From Glycomyces terrestris (lineage in GTDB: Bacteria > Actinomycetota > Actinomycetes > Mycobacteriales > Micromonosporaceae), in the NCBI RefSeq assembly GCF_003933745.1, contig NZ_RSEB01000004.1, positions 1 to 64,000 on the forward strand: a stretch of 64,000 bases of DNA, given 5' to 3'. Below, piece after piece: positions 8,284 through 20,105 of this stretch. Under the pieces are notes generated by a model. That model had not been told where the DNA came from, made no database searches, and saw nothing but the letters and a program-made list of their open reading frames with translations. Made by a program: the position numbers and the translations under genes. How positions within the stretch are numbered: position 1 is the stretch's first letter; the number at the start of each line of letters is the position of its first letter.

Positions 8284-10731
8284 GTGCCCCAGCCGCCAAG
8301 CGACCCGCGAACGTTCCAGGTCCTCGACGACCTGGCCGGATACCTGCGCGAACTGCGCGCCGCGGCCGGCGGCACCCCATTCCGGGCCATCCGCGCCGGC
8401 ATCCGCGACCTCCACCGGCAGCGCTCCGCGCCGGAGGAGCCCCCGTCCCTGTCCGCGCTCCACGGCTACTTCCAGAACGGCCGCACCCGCATGGACCCCG
8501 GCACCGTCCTCGACATCGCCCGCGTCCTCGGCCTCGGACCCGACGGGCTGCAAGCGCTCGACCAGGCCTGCCGCCGCGTCCTCGACCGCGCCAACCGCGC
8601 CCTCATCGTCGCCACCCGCGACGCCGTCCCCGCCCCCACCGCCCACTTCACCGGGCGCCGCGCCGAACGCGACCGCATCGGCGCCCTCGTCGCCGCCGCC
8701 CACGCGGCCGGACGGGCCGCCGTCGTCGCCGTCGAAGGCATGCCCGGCATCGGCAAGACCGAACTCGTCCACCAGGCCGCCCGCGACCTCGCCGACGCCG
8801 GCCGCACCGACGGCACCCACCTGTACGCCGACCTGCGCGGCCACGACCCCCTCGACCCGCCCGCCGCCCCCGACGCCGTCGTCCGCGGCTTCCTGCGCCA
8901 CCTCGGCGTGCCCGGCCGCCGCATCGACGCCCTCACGCCCGCCGCCCGCGCCGCCCTCCTCCACGCCGAACTCGCCCCCCGCCGCGCCCTCCTCGTCCTC
9001 GACAACGCCGCCGACGCCGCCCAGCTGCGCCCCCTCCTGCCCCGCGGCCCCGGCGCCACCGCCCTGATCACCAGCCGCCGCCGCCTCGCCGACCTCGACG
9101 CCGACCGGCTCCACCTCGACGCCGTCGACCTCGAGGCCGCCCTCGACCTGCTCCGCCGCCACGACCCCACCGGCCGCCTCGACCGCGCCCCCCGCGAGGC
9201 CGCCGCCCTCGTCGACCTCTGCCGCCACCTGCCCCTCGACCTCGCCGCCCTCGGACGCCAACTCGCCGGCAAACCCGACTGGGACCTCGCCGACCACGTC
9301 GAGCGCCTCCGCCGCATCCCGCCGCACGAGCACAGCGGCCCCGCCCTCGCCCTCTCCTACGACGGCCTCCCCGCCCCCGCCCAGCGCCTCTTCCGCCTCC
9401 TCGCCGTCCACCCCGGACACCGCATCACCCCCGCCGGCGCCGCCGCGCTCGCCGCCGGCGCCGTGCCCGACGTCCCCGCCGCCCTCGCCCGCCTCTACGA
9501 CGAGAGCCTCCTCCTGCGCCGCGGCGACGGCCCCTACGAGTTCCACGACACCGTCCGCGCCTACGCCACCGACCTCGCCCACCGCGAGGACCCCGCCAGC
9601 CGCCAGCGCGCCGCGATCGGCCGCCTCCTCCGCCACTACCGCGACCGCCTCGCCGACCCCGCGAACGCCTGGCTCGAAGCCGAGCGCGACGAACTCCTCG
9701 CCTGCCTCCACCTCGGCGGCCACGACGACGCCGTCGCCGACCTCGCGCGGCTCCTCAACCGGCGCCTGCGCCTCCTCGGCCACTACGGCGACGCCCGCAT
9801 CTGCAACCGCCAGCTCCTGCGCCTCGCCCACCGCACCGGGAACCTCGCCTGGGAGGCCGACGCCCTCGCCGGCCTCGCCGAGATCGACCGCCTCACCGGC
9901 CGGTTCCGCACCGCCACCGCGGGATTCGAGGAGGCGCTGCGCCTGCGCCGCCTGACCGGCGACCGCGCCGGCGAGGCCGACGCCCTCCGCGGCCTCGCCC
10001 AGACCGCCTCCAACCACGACTACCCGACCGCCGCCCGCCGCTACCGGGCCGCCCTCCGGATCCACCGCGACCTCGGCAACCGCACCGGCGAAGCCGAGAC
10101 CCTCTGGGGCCTCGCCGAGATCGCCATGTCCCTCGGCCGCCACACCGAGGCCGCCACCCACGCCGCCGCCGTCGCCGCCATCTGCCGCGGCATCGGCAAC
10201 CGCGTCGGCGAAGCCTACGGCCTGCGCGCCCTCGGCGACGTCGCCGCCGCCCGCGGCCGCCTCGACGACGCGCGCGCCCACTACCGGCGGTCCCTCGCGC
10301 TCTGCCGCCGCACCGGCAACCGGCGCGGCGCCGCCAACGCCTGGCGCGGCCTCGCCGACACCGCGCTGCGCGCCGGACGCCTCGACCGCTCCGAACGCCT
10401 CCACCGGCGCGCCCTCGACGGCTCCCGCGCCATCGGCGACATCGCCGGGGAGGCCGACGCGCTCCGCGGCCTCGCCGAGACCGCCGCCGCCCGCGGCGAC
10501 CTCGCCGCCGCGGCCGACCGCTTCCGCCGCGCCCTGGAGATCTACCGCTCCACCGACGACCGCCACGGCCAGGTCCACTGCCTCGAGGGCCTCGCCCGCG
10601 CCGCCGACCGCCCCGCCCGCGCCCGCCGCCACCGGCAGCAGGCCCTCGCGCTCGCCGAGGCCGCCGGCATCCCGCTCGCGGCCGACCTGCGGCGCGCCCT
10701 CGCCGCCCCCGAACTGTCCACCATAGACTGA
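8284..10731 (+). CDS. NB-ARC / tetratricopeptide protein with short N-terminal HTH-like region (AfsR-like, no SARP domain)
   Basis: The product is 815 residues. The first 110 residues resemble the helix-turn-helix head of actinomycete NB-ARC regulators (SALHGYFQNGR, DPGTVLDIARVLGL). The STAND ATPase follows: Walker A GMPGIGKTEL near residue 153, Walker B ALLVLDNAADA, the RNBS-B-like ALITSRRRL and a winged-helix region. The C-terminal half has about six TPR-like units with a recurring GEADALRGLAE core. Such proteins act as ATP-dependent regulatory switches. AGGAGGTG directly before GTG 8284 fixes the start; longer upstream frames lack a site. It stands alone and its target is unknown. Confidence 0.85.
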   Translation: MPQPPSDPRTFQVLDDLAGYLRELRAAAGGTPFRAIRAGIRDLHRQRSAPEEPPSLSALHGYFQNGRTRMDPGTVLDIARVLGLGPDGLQALDQACRRVLDRANRALIVATRDAVPAPTAHFTGRRAERDRIGALVAAAHAAGRAAVVAVEGMPGIGKTELVHQAARDLADAGRTDGTHLYADLRGHDPLDPPAAPDAVVRGFLRHLGVPGRRIDALTPAARAALLHAELAPRRALLVLDNAADAAQLRPLLPRGPGATALITSRRRLADLDADRLHLDAVDLEAALDLLRRHDPTGRLDRAPREAAALVDLCRHLPLDLAALGRQLAGKPDWDLADHVERLRRIPPHEHSGPALALSYDGLPAPAQRLFRLLAVHPGHRITPAGAAALAAGAVPDVPAALARLYDESLLLRRGDGPYEFHDTVRAYATDLAHREDPASRQRAAIGRLLRHYRDRLADPANAWLEAERDELLACLHLGGHDDAVADLARLLNRRLRLLGHYGDARICNRQLLRLAHRTGNLAWEADALAGLAEIDRLTGRFRTATAGFEEALRLRRLTGDRAGEADALRGLAQTASNHDYPTAARRYRAALRIHRDLGNRTGEAETLWGLAEIAMSLGRHTEAATHAAAVAAICRGIGNRVGEAYGLRALGDVAAARGRLDDARAHYRRSLALCRRTGNRRGAANAWRGLADTALRAGRLDRSERLHRRALDGSRAIGDIAGEADALRGLAETAAARGDLAAAADRFRRALEIYRSTDDRHGQVHCLEGLARAADRPARARRHRQQALALAEAAGIPLAADLRRALAAPELSTID

Positions 10732-10732
10732 A

Positions 10733-10777
10733 CGCGCCCGCCGCCGCGGCTCACGACGAGCCGCGGCGGCGGGCGCG
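10733..10777. terminator. Bidirectional terminator, 20-bp perfect stem
   Basis: CGCGCCCGCCGCCGCGGCTC (10733-10752) is perfectly complementary to 10758-10777 around a 5-nt loop ACGAC. It begins 1 bp after the NB-ARC stop codon and ends 5 bp before the stop of the convergent beta-helix gene, so it serves both. Confidence 0.85.
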
Positions 10778-10782
10778 CCGGA

Positions 10783-14455
<3,673 letters not shown>

Positions 14456-14456
14456 G

Positions 14457-15284
14457 TCATCCCTTCGTGGAGCCGGCGGTGACGCCGGAGGCGATCTGGC
14501 GCTGGAAGAACAGGTAGAGCAGCAGGACGGGGACGGCGGCGATGAGGACGCCGCCGGCGAACGTCGGGATGTCCGCGGAGTACTGGCCGCGGAGCGCGGT
14601 GACGCCGGTCATGAGGGTGCGGTGCTCGGGCGAGGGCATGAGCAGCAGGGCGATGAGGACGTCGTTCCAGCAGAACAGCGCGTCCAGGATGCCCACCGAC
14701 AGGAGCGCGGGGCGCCCCAGCGGCAGCATGATCCGCGCGTACACCCCGTACGTCGAGTTCCCGTCGATGCGGGCGGCGTCGGTGATCTCGCCCGGGATGC
14801 CGCTGTAGTAGCTGGTCATGAGGAAGACCGTGAACGGCAGGAACTGCGCGGTGTAGGCGAGGATCAGCCCGGGGTAGGTGTCGACGAGCCCGGCCTGCCC
14901 CATGGTGCGCGCGAGCGGGACCATGATCACCTGGAAGGGGATGAACAGGGCCGCAAGGCAGCCCAGGAACAGCACCCGGGAGCCGCGGAACCGCAACTGG
15001 CTCAACGCGAATCCGGCCATCGAACCGAACAGCAGCAGGAGCGCCACCGAGCCGGCCACGACGATGAGCGAGTTCGCGAGGTAGCGGCCCATGTCGGCGC
15101 TGCCCCACGCGGTGGCGAACGCGTCCCAGCGCAGCGCCTCGGCGGGGGAGAAGCGGTCGAGGACGTACTCGTGGCGGGTCTTCATGGCGACGTTCGCGGT
15201 GAACACCAGCGGGTACACCGTGGCGGCCGCGAGGGCGGCCATCGGCAGGGCGACGAGCCAGCGGCCGGCGCGGAGCGGGGCCAT
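14457..15284 (-). CDS. Carbohydrate ABC transporter permease (MalG-type, CUT1)
   Basis: The product is 275 residues with six predicted membrane helices. The cytoplasmic EAA loop reads IPGEITDAARIDGNSTYGVY, which docks the ATPase. It overlaps the preceding permease by the ATGA of its start codon and is followed at once by the enolase-superfamily gene. No ATPase gene is present, so it probably shares a housekeeping MsiK-type ATPase, as is usual in actinomycete CUT1 importers. The C-terminus SGVTAGSTKG is typical of MalG-like permeases. Confidence 0.94.
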   Translation of the reverse strand: MAPLRAGRWLVALPMAALAAATVYPLVFTANVAMKTRHEYVLDRFSPAEALRWDAFATAWGSADMGRYLANSLIVVAGSVALLLLFGSMAGFALSQLRFRGSRVLFLGCLAALFIPFQVIMVPLARTMGQAGLVDTYPGLILAYTAQFLPFTVFLMTSYYSGIPGEITDAARIDGNSTYGVYARIMLPLGRPALLSVGILDALFCWNDVLIALLLMPSPEHRTLMTGVTALRGQYSADIPTFAGGVLIAAVPVLLLYLFFQRQIASGVTAGSTKG

Positions 15285-16264
15285 CAGTCCTCCCTCCCGG
15301 AGCGCCGCAGGATCGCGAGCTGGGCGAGCCCGACCGCGAGCATCACGACGAAGAGCACTGTGGACGCGGCGGAGGCGAGCGCGGGGCGGCTCATCTGGCC
15401 CTGCTGGAACCAGATGTAGTACTCCGGCAGGTACGTCGAGCCCTCCGGGCCGCCGCCGGTCATGACGTACAGGAGCCCGAACATCGAGGTGAGCATCCCG
15501 ATCATGGTGGTGACGACGACGAACTGGATCGTGCGGGCGAGCCCGGGGACGATCACGTGCCGGATCACCAGCGGCAGCGAGGCGCCGTCGACGCGGGCGG
15601 CGTCGATGAGCGAGGTGTCCAGGGTGGCGAACCCGGCGAGGAACACGACCAGGGCCATCCCGAACGTCGCCCAGACGTGGACGCCGACGACGGCGTAGAT
15701 CGCCACATCGGGGTCGCCGAGCCAGTCGACCGGCCCGAGCCCGACGGCCCCGAGGAGGGCGTTCGCCGGGCCGTCGTAGGCGAGCAGGAGGTTGAAGATC
15801 GCGCCGATGATGACCGGGGAGAGCACCGCGGGGAAGAAGTAGACGCTCCGGTAGAGCCGGTGCCCGGGCACCCGCAGGTAGATGAAGGTCGCCAGGAGCC
15901 CCGGGATCGCCACCGCCACGGGGAGCAGCAGCACGAGCAGGCCCGTGTTCCGCATGGCCTCGGCGAACAGCGGGTCGCCGAACAGGGTCCGGTAGTTGTC
16001 CCATCCGACGTTCTGGCCGTTGCGGTCGCCGTCGCCGGTGAACGAGAAGTTGACGCCCAGCGCGAGCGGGTACAGCCGCAGCCCGGCGATGACGAGGACC
16101 GCGGGCGCGACGAGGACGTAAGGGGCGAGGCGTTCGGCGCGGGGGAATCGCAGGTTCCCGCGCCGAGGCCCCCGCACCGTTCGGGGTGCCGCCGCGCGTG
16201 CAGTCTCCCCGGCGGGGCCCGCCGCGGCGGGCCTGACGGAGGTCGGCGGCGTTCCGATCGGCAT
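15284..16264 (-). CDS. Carbohydrate ABC transporter permease (MalF-type, CUT1)
   Basis: The product is 326 residues. A 45-residue Ala/Pro/Arg-rich cytoplasmic head precedes six membrane helices beginning LAPYVLVAPAVLVIAGLRLY. The periplasmic segment NVGWDNYRTLFGDP and the EAA loop LDTSLIDAARVDGASLPLVI identify the CUT1 MalF class. It begins 3 bp after the binding-protein gene and overlaps the next permease by 1 bp, so the three are one transcript. The Lpl-type permeases elsewhere in the window belong to a different subfamily, so the substrates probably differ. Confidence 0.94.
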   Translation of the reverse strand: MPIGTPPTSVRPAAAGPAGETARAAAPRTVRGPRRGNLRFPRAERLAPYVLVAPAVLVIAGLRLYPLALGVNFSFTGDGDRNGQNVGWDNYRTLFGDPLFAEAMRNTGLLVLLLPVAVAIPGLLATFIYLRVPGHRLYRSVYFFPAVLSPVIIGAIFNLLLAYDGPANALLGAVGLGPVDWLGDPDVAIYAVVGVHVWATFGMALVVFLAGFATLDTSLIDAARVDGASLPLVIRHVIVPGLARTIQFVVVTTMIGMLTSMFGLLYVMTGGGPEGSTYLPEYYIWFQQGQMSRPALASAASTVLFVVMLAVGLAQLAILRRSGRED

Positions 16265-16267
16265 GTC

Positions 16268-17536
16268 TCAGCTCGCCTGGTCGCTCGCGGCGAGTTCGCC
16301 CAGCGCCTCGTCCACTGTGGTCGAGCCGCTCAGGAGCTCCTGGGACAGCCGCCCCATGAGCTCGAGGGTCTCGGCCGACAGCGCGACGTGCAGCGCCGGC
16401 TTCCCGGTCGGGATCTGGGCGACGATCGCGGCCGCGGCCGGCCCGGCCCCGGAGGCGTCGATGGTGGTGTCGGCGGCGATCGCGCCGGCGTCGGCGTAGA
16501 ACGCCTCCAGCGCGGCGGTGGAGGTGAGCGACCGGACGAGGTCGGCGGCGAGCTCCGGATCGGCGGTCCACTCGGCGACGCCGTACCCGATGCCGCCGTC
16601 GTACGGCAGGGCCGGCGCGGCGCCCGCGGCGGCGACCGGGGCCGGCATGACGCCGACGTTCTCCGCGCCGATGAACTCCCCGAACTCCTTCCAGTGCCCC
16701 ACGTCCGACATCAGGCCGACGACGTGGGCGGCCTCCCCGGCGTCGAAGAGCGCGAACTCGTCGTTGAACATCGCGGTGGAGTTGACGCCGTCGTTGTTGA
16801 GCCCGGCCTGCTCGGCCTCGACCCACAGCTCGAAGACCCGCCGGACGCCCGGCGAGGTCCAGTCGCGGTCCCCGGCGATCCACGCGTCGTACTCCTCGGG
16901 GCTGAGCACGCCCGGCCCGATCCCGGACAGGAAGAACTGGATGCCGTAGCCCTCCTTGTTGCCCATGGCGAAGCAGTCGGCGCCGGTGGCCTCGGTGATG
17001 GCGGCGCAGTCGGCGAGGAACTCCTCCCACGTGGCGGCCGGCGCCTCCGGGTCGAGCCCGGCCTCCTCGTACAGCGCCTTGTTGTAGTACAGCGGGTGGC
17101 CCTGGAGGGTGACCGGCGCGGCGTAGACCTGCCCGTCGGCGGTGAACGCCTCCCAGCCGGCGAGCCGGTCCATGTCCTCGGCGAGGAGGTCGTCCAGCGG
17201 CAGCAGGGCGTCGGCGCGGTCGCGCAGCTGGCCGCCGCCGTTGAAGAGCATGACGTCGGGTCCCTCGCCGGACTGGATCGCGGTCCCCAGCAGGTTGTAG
17301 TACTGGTCGAAGGGCTGGGCCACGAACTCGACCTCGACGTCGGGGTGCCGCTCGGCGAAGTCGGCCTTCGCGGCCTCGATGTAGGAGGCGGCGGTCGCGT
17401 CCCCGGACTTCCAGTCCCAGACCACGAGCGTCCCGTCGCCGCCCTCCGAGCCGGAGTCCGGGGCCGCGGCGCTGCCGCAGCCGTACAGCGCCAGCGGCGC
17501 GATGAGGGCGGTCGACCACAGTGCTCGTCGCTTCAT
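16268..17536 (-). CDS. Sugar ABC transporter substrate-binding lipoprotein (CUT1)
   Basis: The product is 422 residues with a signal peptide MKRRALWSTALIAPLALYGC and lipobox LYGC20. The mature part begins with a disordered Ser/Gly/Glu linker. It continues with TLVVWDWKSGD, GPDVMLFNGGG and APVTLQGHPLYYNKALYEEA, all typical of family 1 extracellular binding proteins. It heads the operon binding protein, MalF-type, MalG-type, enolase superfamily, beta-helix protein. The promoter on this strand (TTGACG, 17 bp, TATGTT; 17619-17591) is overlapped by an inverted repeat probably bound by the divergent GntR regulator. Confidence 0.94.
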   Translation of the reverse strand: MKRRALWSTALIAPLALYGCGSAAAPDSGSEGGDGTLVVWDWKSGDATAASYIEAAKADFAERHPDVEVEFVAQPFDQYYNLLGTAIQSGEGPDVMLFNGGGQLRDRADALLPLDDLLAEDMDRLAGWEAFTADGQVYAAPVTLQGHPLYYNKALYEEAGLDPEAPAATWEEFLADCAAITEATGADCFAMGNKEGYGIQFFLSGIGPGVLSPEEYDAWIAGDRDWTSPGVRRVFELWVEAEQAGLNNDGVNSTAMFNDEFALFDAGEAAHVVGLMSDVGHWKEFGEFIGAENVGVMPAPVAAAGAAPALPYDGGIGYGVAEWTADPELAADLVRSLTSTAALEAFYADAGAIAADTTIDASGAGPAAAAIVAQIPTGKPALHVALSAETLELMGRLSQELLSGSTTVDEALGELAASDQAS

Positions 17537-17590
17537 TGCAGATCACTCTCCGTGGGGGTGGCCGGGGGCCCGGCGCGAAGGTCGCTCGTA

Positions 17591-17635
17591 AACATAACTC
17601 GTATGACGTCTTACGTCAATGGAGTGACGTATACT
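17591..17635. promoter_or_regulatory. Divergent promoters with GntR-type operator
   Basis: Minus strand: TTGACG (17619-17614), 17 bp, TATGTT (17596-17591). Plus strand: a -10 box TATACT at 17630-17635. The perfect inverted repeat TGACGT-CTT-ACGTCA (17604-17618) covers the minus-strand -35, and another half site TGACGT lies at 17625-17630. This arrangement lets the GntR protein repress the sugar operon and itself. Confidence 0.65.
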
Positions 17636-17682
17636 CGGCCGCGAACCGCGCCCGACCGGCGCCCGGGGCAGACGGAGGTCCG

Positions 17683-18450
17683 ATGACGACAGTGCAGCGA
17701 CCTGGCGCCGACCCGGCGCCCCCCGCCTGGTCCCGCCGCCCCGCCAACCTCGCCAAGGCCGTCACCGCCGAGCTCGTCCAGCGCATCGTCCGCGGCGACT
17801 ACCCCTCCGGCGCCGCCCTCCCGGCCGAGCACGCCCTGTGCGACGCGTTCTCGGTGAGCCGCACCGTGGTCCGCGAGGCCGTCAAGGTGCTCCAGGAGAA
17901 GGGCCTGGTCCAGATCCGGCAGGGCTCGGGCACCCAGGTGCTCCCGCCGACCTCCTGGAACCTGCTCGACGAGCAGGTGCTGGCCGCGACCATCGACGAG
18001 GACGGGACCCTCGGCGTGCTCGACGACCTCGTCGTCACCCGCCGCCTCCTGGAGGCCGACATGGCGCACGTGGCCGCCCGCACCGCCGACCGGGACGCGC
18101 TCGACCGCATGCGGGACCTCGTCGACCGCATGGACGCGCTGGTGGACGACCCGGAGTCCTACCACGAGCACGACCGGGCCTTCCACGACGCCGTCATGCG
18201 CGCCTCCGGCAACCGCATCGCCCGCGCCGTCGTGCGCTCGCTCGAGAGCCAGGTCATCAACACCGCCAGGTACATGGGCCGCACCGAGCGGGCGCTGTGC
18301 GAGGCGTCGAACCGCGGGCACCGGCGCGTCTGCGAGCGCATCGCGGCCGGCGACGCCGAGGGCGCGGCCGCGGCGATGTTCGCCCACATCACCGAGGCCT
18401 GGCTGGTGCGGCGCGGCGCCGAGGGCGATCCGGACCGCCTCGCGCGCTGA
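17683..18450 (+). CDS. FadR-subfamily GntR transcriptional regulator
   Basis: The product is 255 residues. The winged helix at about 20-85 reads LPAEHALCDAFSVSRTVVRE and LVQIRQGSGTQV. The helical FCD effector domain spans 110-245 with the metal-site residues typical of the family (RRLLEADMAHVAA, HDRAFHDAVMRASGN, and a final H in NRGHRRVCERI). FCD regulators usually sense sugar acids or related carboxylates, which fits the enolase-superfamily gene in the divergent operon. GGAGGT at 17674-17679 selects ATG 17683 over upstream in-frame starts. It very likely represses from the operator at 17604-17618. Confidence 0.92.
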   Translation: MTTVQRPGADPAPPAWSRRPANLAKAVTAELVQRIVRGDYPSGAALPAEHALCDAFSVSRTVVREAVKVLQEKGLVQIRQGSGTQVLPPTSWNLLDEQVLAATIDEDGTLGVLDDLVVTRRLLEADMAHVAARTADRDALDRMRDLVDRMDALVDDPESYHEHDRAFHDAVMRASGNRIARAVVRSLESQVINTARYMGRTERALCEASNRGHRRVCERIAAGDAEGAAAAMFAHITEAWLVRRGAEGDPDRLAR

Positions 18451-18714
18451 CGCAGGCCGCAAAGATCTGATGTCTGTGCCTGGACGGCAAGGACATTCAG
18501 GGGCGAACTTCGGATAACACTCGGGTCTTGACGGCATACATCCAATCTATATAGACTGACGTCGATATTCAAGGCGTTGCACGGCCCGTTCCCCCGACCC
18601 GTTCTGGGAGCGATTCCAGACTTCGGTGGGCCGCATCCTCCTTCATGGACCTCTCATGCGGCGCCGGTCCACAGTGCAGTCTCCACCGAGCCTGACCTCA
18701 AGGAGTAGCTTCCG
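18451..18714 (+). promoter_or_regulatory. Promoter region of the CE1/CBM13 esterase gene
   Basis: TTGACG (18528-18533), 16 bp, TATAGA (18550-18555) is a good promoter, giving a leader of about 150 nt. AAGATCTGATGTCTG at 18462-18476 resembles the motifs at 21715-21729 and 30202-30216. A TGACGTC half site lies at about 18557-18563. AAGGAG precedes ATG 18715. No gene fits in the gap. Confidence 0.55.
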
Positions 18715-20028
18715 ATGTCGAGATTCAGATCCGCGTTCGCCTGTCTCGCGGCGGCGGCCGTCCTGGCGCTGGCCGGCGCCGCGACGGCGCAGGCCGCCGA
18801 GGCGCCCGCGGCCCCCGCCGCGGCCGACGTGAGCGCGACGGCGAGCTCGGGGTGCGGCAAGGCCCCCACGCTCACCAGCGGCACCCACACCATCCAGAGC
18901 AGCGGCCAGAACCGCTCCTTCATCCTCAAGATCCCCGCCGGCTACGACCGCAACAAGCCCCACAAGCTGATCTTCGGCAACCACTGGTGGGGCGGCACCG
19001 CCAACGACGTCGCCTCCGGCGGCAGCGACGGCGCCGTCTACGCCCACTACGGCCTCGACGCCCTCTCGGGCGGCTCGGCGATCTTCGTGGCCCCGCAGGG
19101 CCAGAACAACGCCTGGGCCAACTCGAACGGCATCGACGTCGTGTTCTTCGACGACATGATCCGCCGCATCGAGGCCGACCTCTGCGTCGACGAGTCGCAG
19201 CGGTTCTCCCTGGGCTTCAGCTACGGCGGCGCGATGAGCTACGCGCTCGCCTGCGCCCGCCCGAACGTGTTCCGCGCGGTCATCGCCATCGCCGTCCCGG
19301 GCCCGGTCAGCGGGTGCAGCGGCGGCTCGGGCGCCGTGGCCTACTTCGGCATCCAGGGCGTCACCGACAGCATGCCGAACGCCCGCGCGATGCGCGACCG
19401 GTTCGTGGCCAACAACGGCTGCGCCCAGCAGAGCCCGCGCGAGCCGGCCTCCGGCAGCGGCACCCACATCACCACCAACTACTCGTGCCGCGCCGGCTAC
19501 CCGGTCCGCTGGGCCGCGTTCGACGGCGGCCACCAGCAGGGCCCGGTCGACGGCTGCACCGGCTGCGAGAGCGGCGCCCGCAGCTGGGTCAAGAACGAGG
19601 TCTGGAACTTCATCAGCCAGTTCTCCTCGACCCCGCCCGCCGAGACCGACCAGGTCCGCAACAACGCCGCGAACCGCTGCCTCGACGTCTCGGCCCAGTC
19701 CACCGCGAACGGCGCCACCACCCAGCTGTGGGACTGCCACACCGGTTCGAACCAGCAGTGGACCCGCACCGCCTCGCGGCAGCTGACCGTCTACGGCGGC
19801 AAGTGCCTCGACGCCGAGGGCGCCGCCACCGCACCCGGCACGCGGGTGATCATCTGGGACTGCCACAGCGGCGCCAACCAGCAGTGGAACGTGAACGCCG
19901 ACGGCTCGATCACCGGCGTCGCCTCGGGCCTGTGCCTGGCGACGACCAACGGCGGCACCGCCAACGGCACCGGCGTGGTCCTGGCGAGCTGCAACGGCTC
20001 GGCCGCCCAGAAGTGGACCTTCGTCTGA
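18715..20028 (+). CDS. Secreted CE1-like esterase (feruloyl esterase / PHB-depolymerase fold) with CBM13 domain
   Basis: The product is 437 residues with a signal peptide ending AQAAEA (about residue 29). The alpha/beta-hydrolase domain (about 45-300) contains IPAGYDRNKPHKLIFGNHWWGG (start of the oxyanion region), the nucleophile motif LGFSYGGAMSYA (GFSYG) and the His region FDGGHQQGP. This matches LpqC/CE1 esterases that free ferulic or acetyl groups from plant xylans. Residues 310-437 are a ricin-B/CBM13 trefoil with repeats NRCLDVSAQ, GKCLDAEGA and GLCLATTNG. The pairing of esterase and sugar-binding module supports action on cell-wall polysaccharide. It converges on the GH43 gene through a shared terminator. 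Confidence 0.88.
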   Translation: MSRFRSAFACLAAAAVLALAGAATAQAAEAPAAPAAADVSATASSGCGKAPTLTSGTHTIQSSGQNRSFILKIPAGYDRNKPHKLIFGNHWWGGTANDVASGGSDGAVYAHYGLDALSGGSAIFVAPQGQNNAWANSNGIDVVFFDDMIRRIEADLCVDESQRFSLGFSYGGAMSYALACARPNVFRAVIAIAVPGPVSGCSGGSGAVAYFGIQGVTDSMPNARAMRDRFVANNGCAQQSPREPASGSGTHITTNYSCRAGYPVRWAAFDGGHQQGPVDGCTGCESGARSWVKNEVWNFISQFSSTPPAETDQVRNNAANRCLDVSAQSTANGATTQLWDCHTGSNQQWTRTASRQLTVYGGKCLDAEGAATAPGTRVIIWDCHSGANQQWNVNADGSITGVASGLCLATTNGGTANGTGVVLASCNGSAAQKWTFV

Positions 20029-20067
20029 CCGACCGGCCGGCGCGTCCTCGACGCCGGCACTGAGAGG

Positions 20068-20093
20068 ACGGGCCTCCCTCGCGGGAGGCCCGT
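20068..20093. terminator. Bidirectional terminator
   Basis: ACGGGCCTCCC (20068-20078) pairs perfectly with GGGAGGCCCGT (20083-20093) around TCGC. It lies between the convergent esterase and GH43 genes. Confidence 0.8.
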
Positions 20094-20105
20094 TCCGTTG
20101 CGCCG

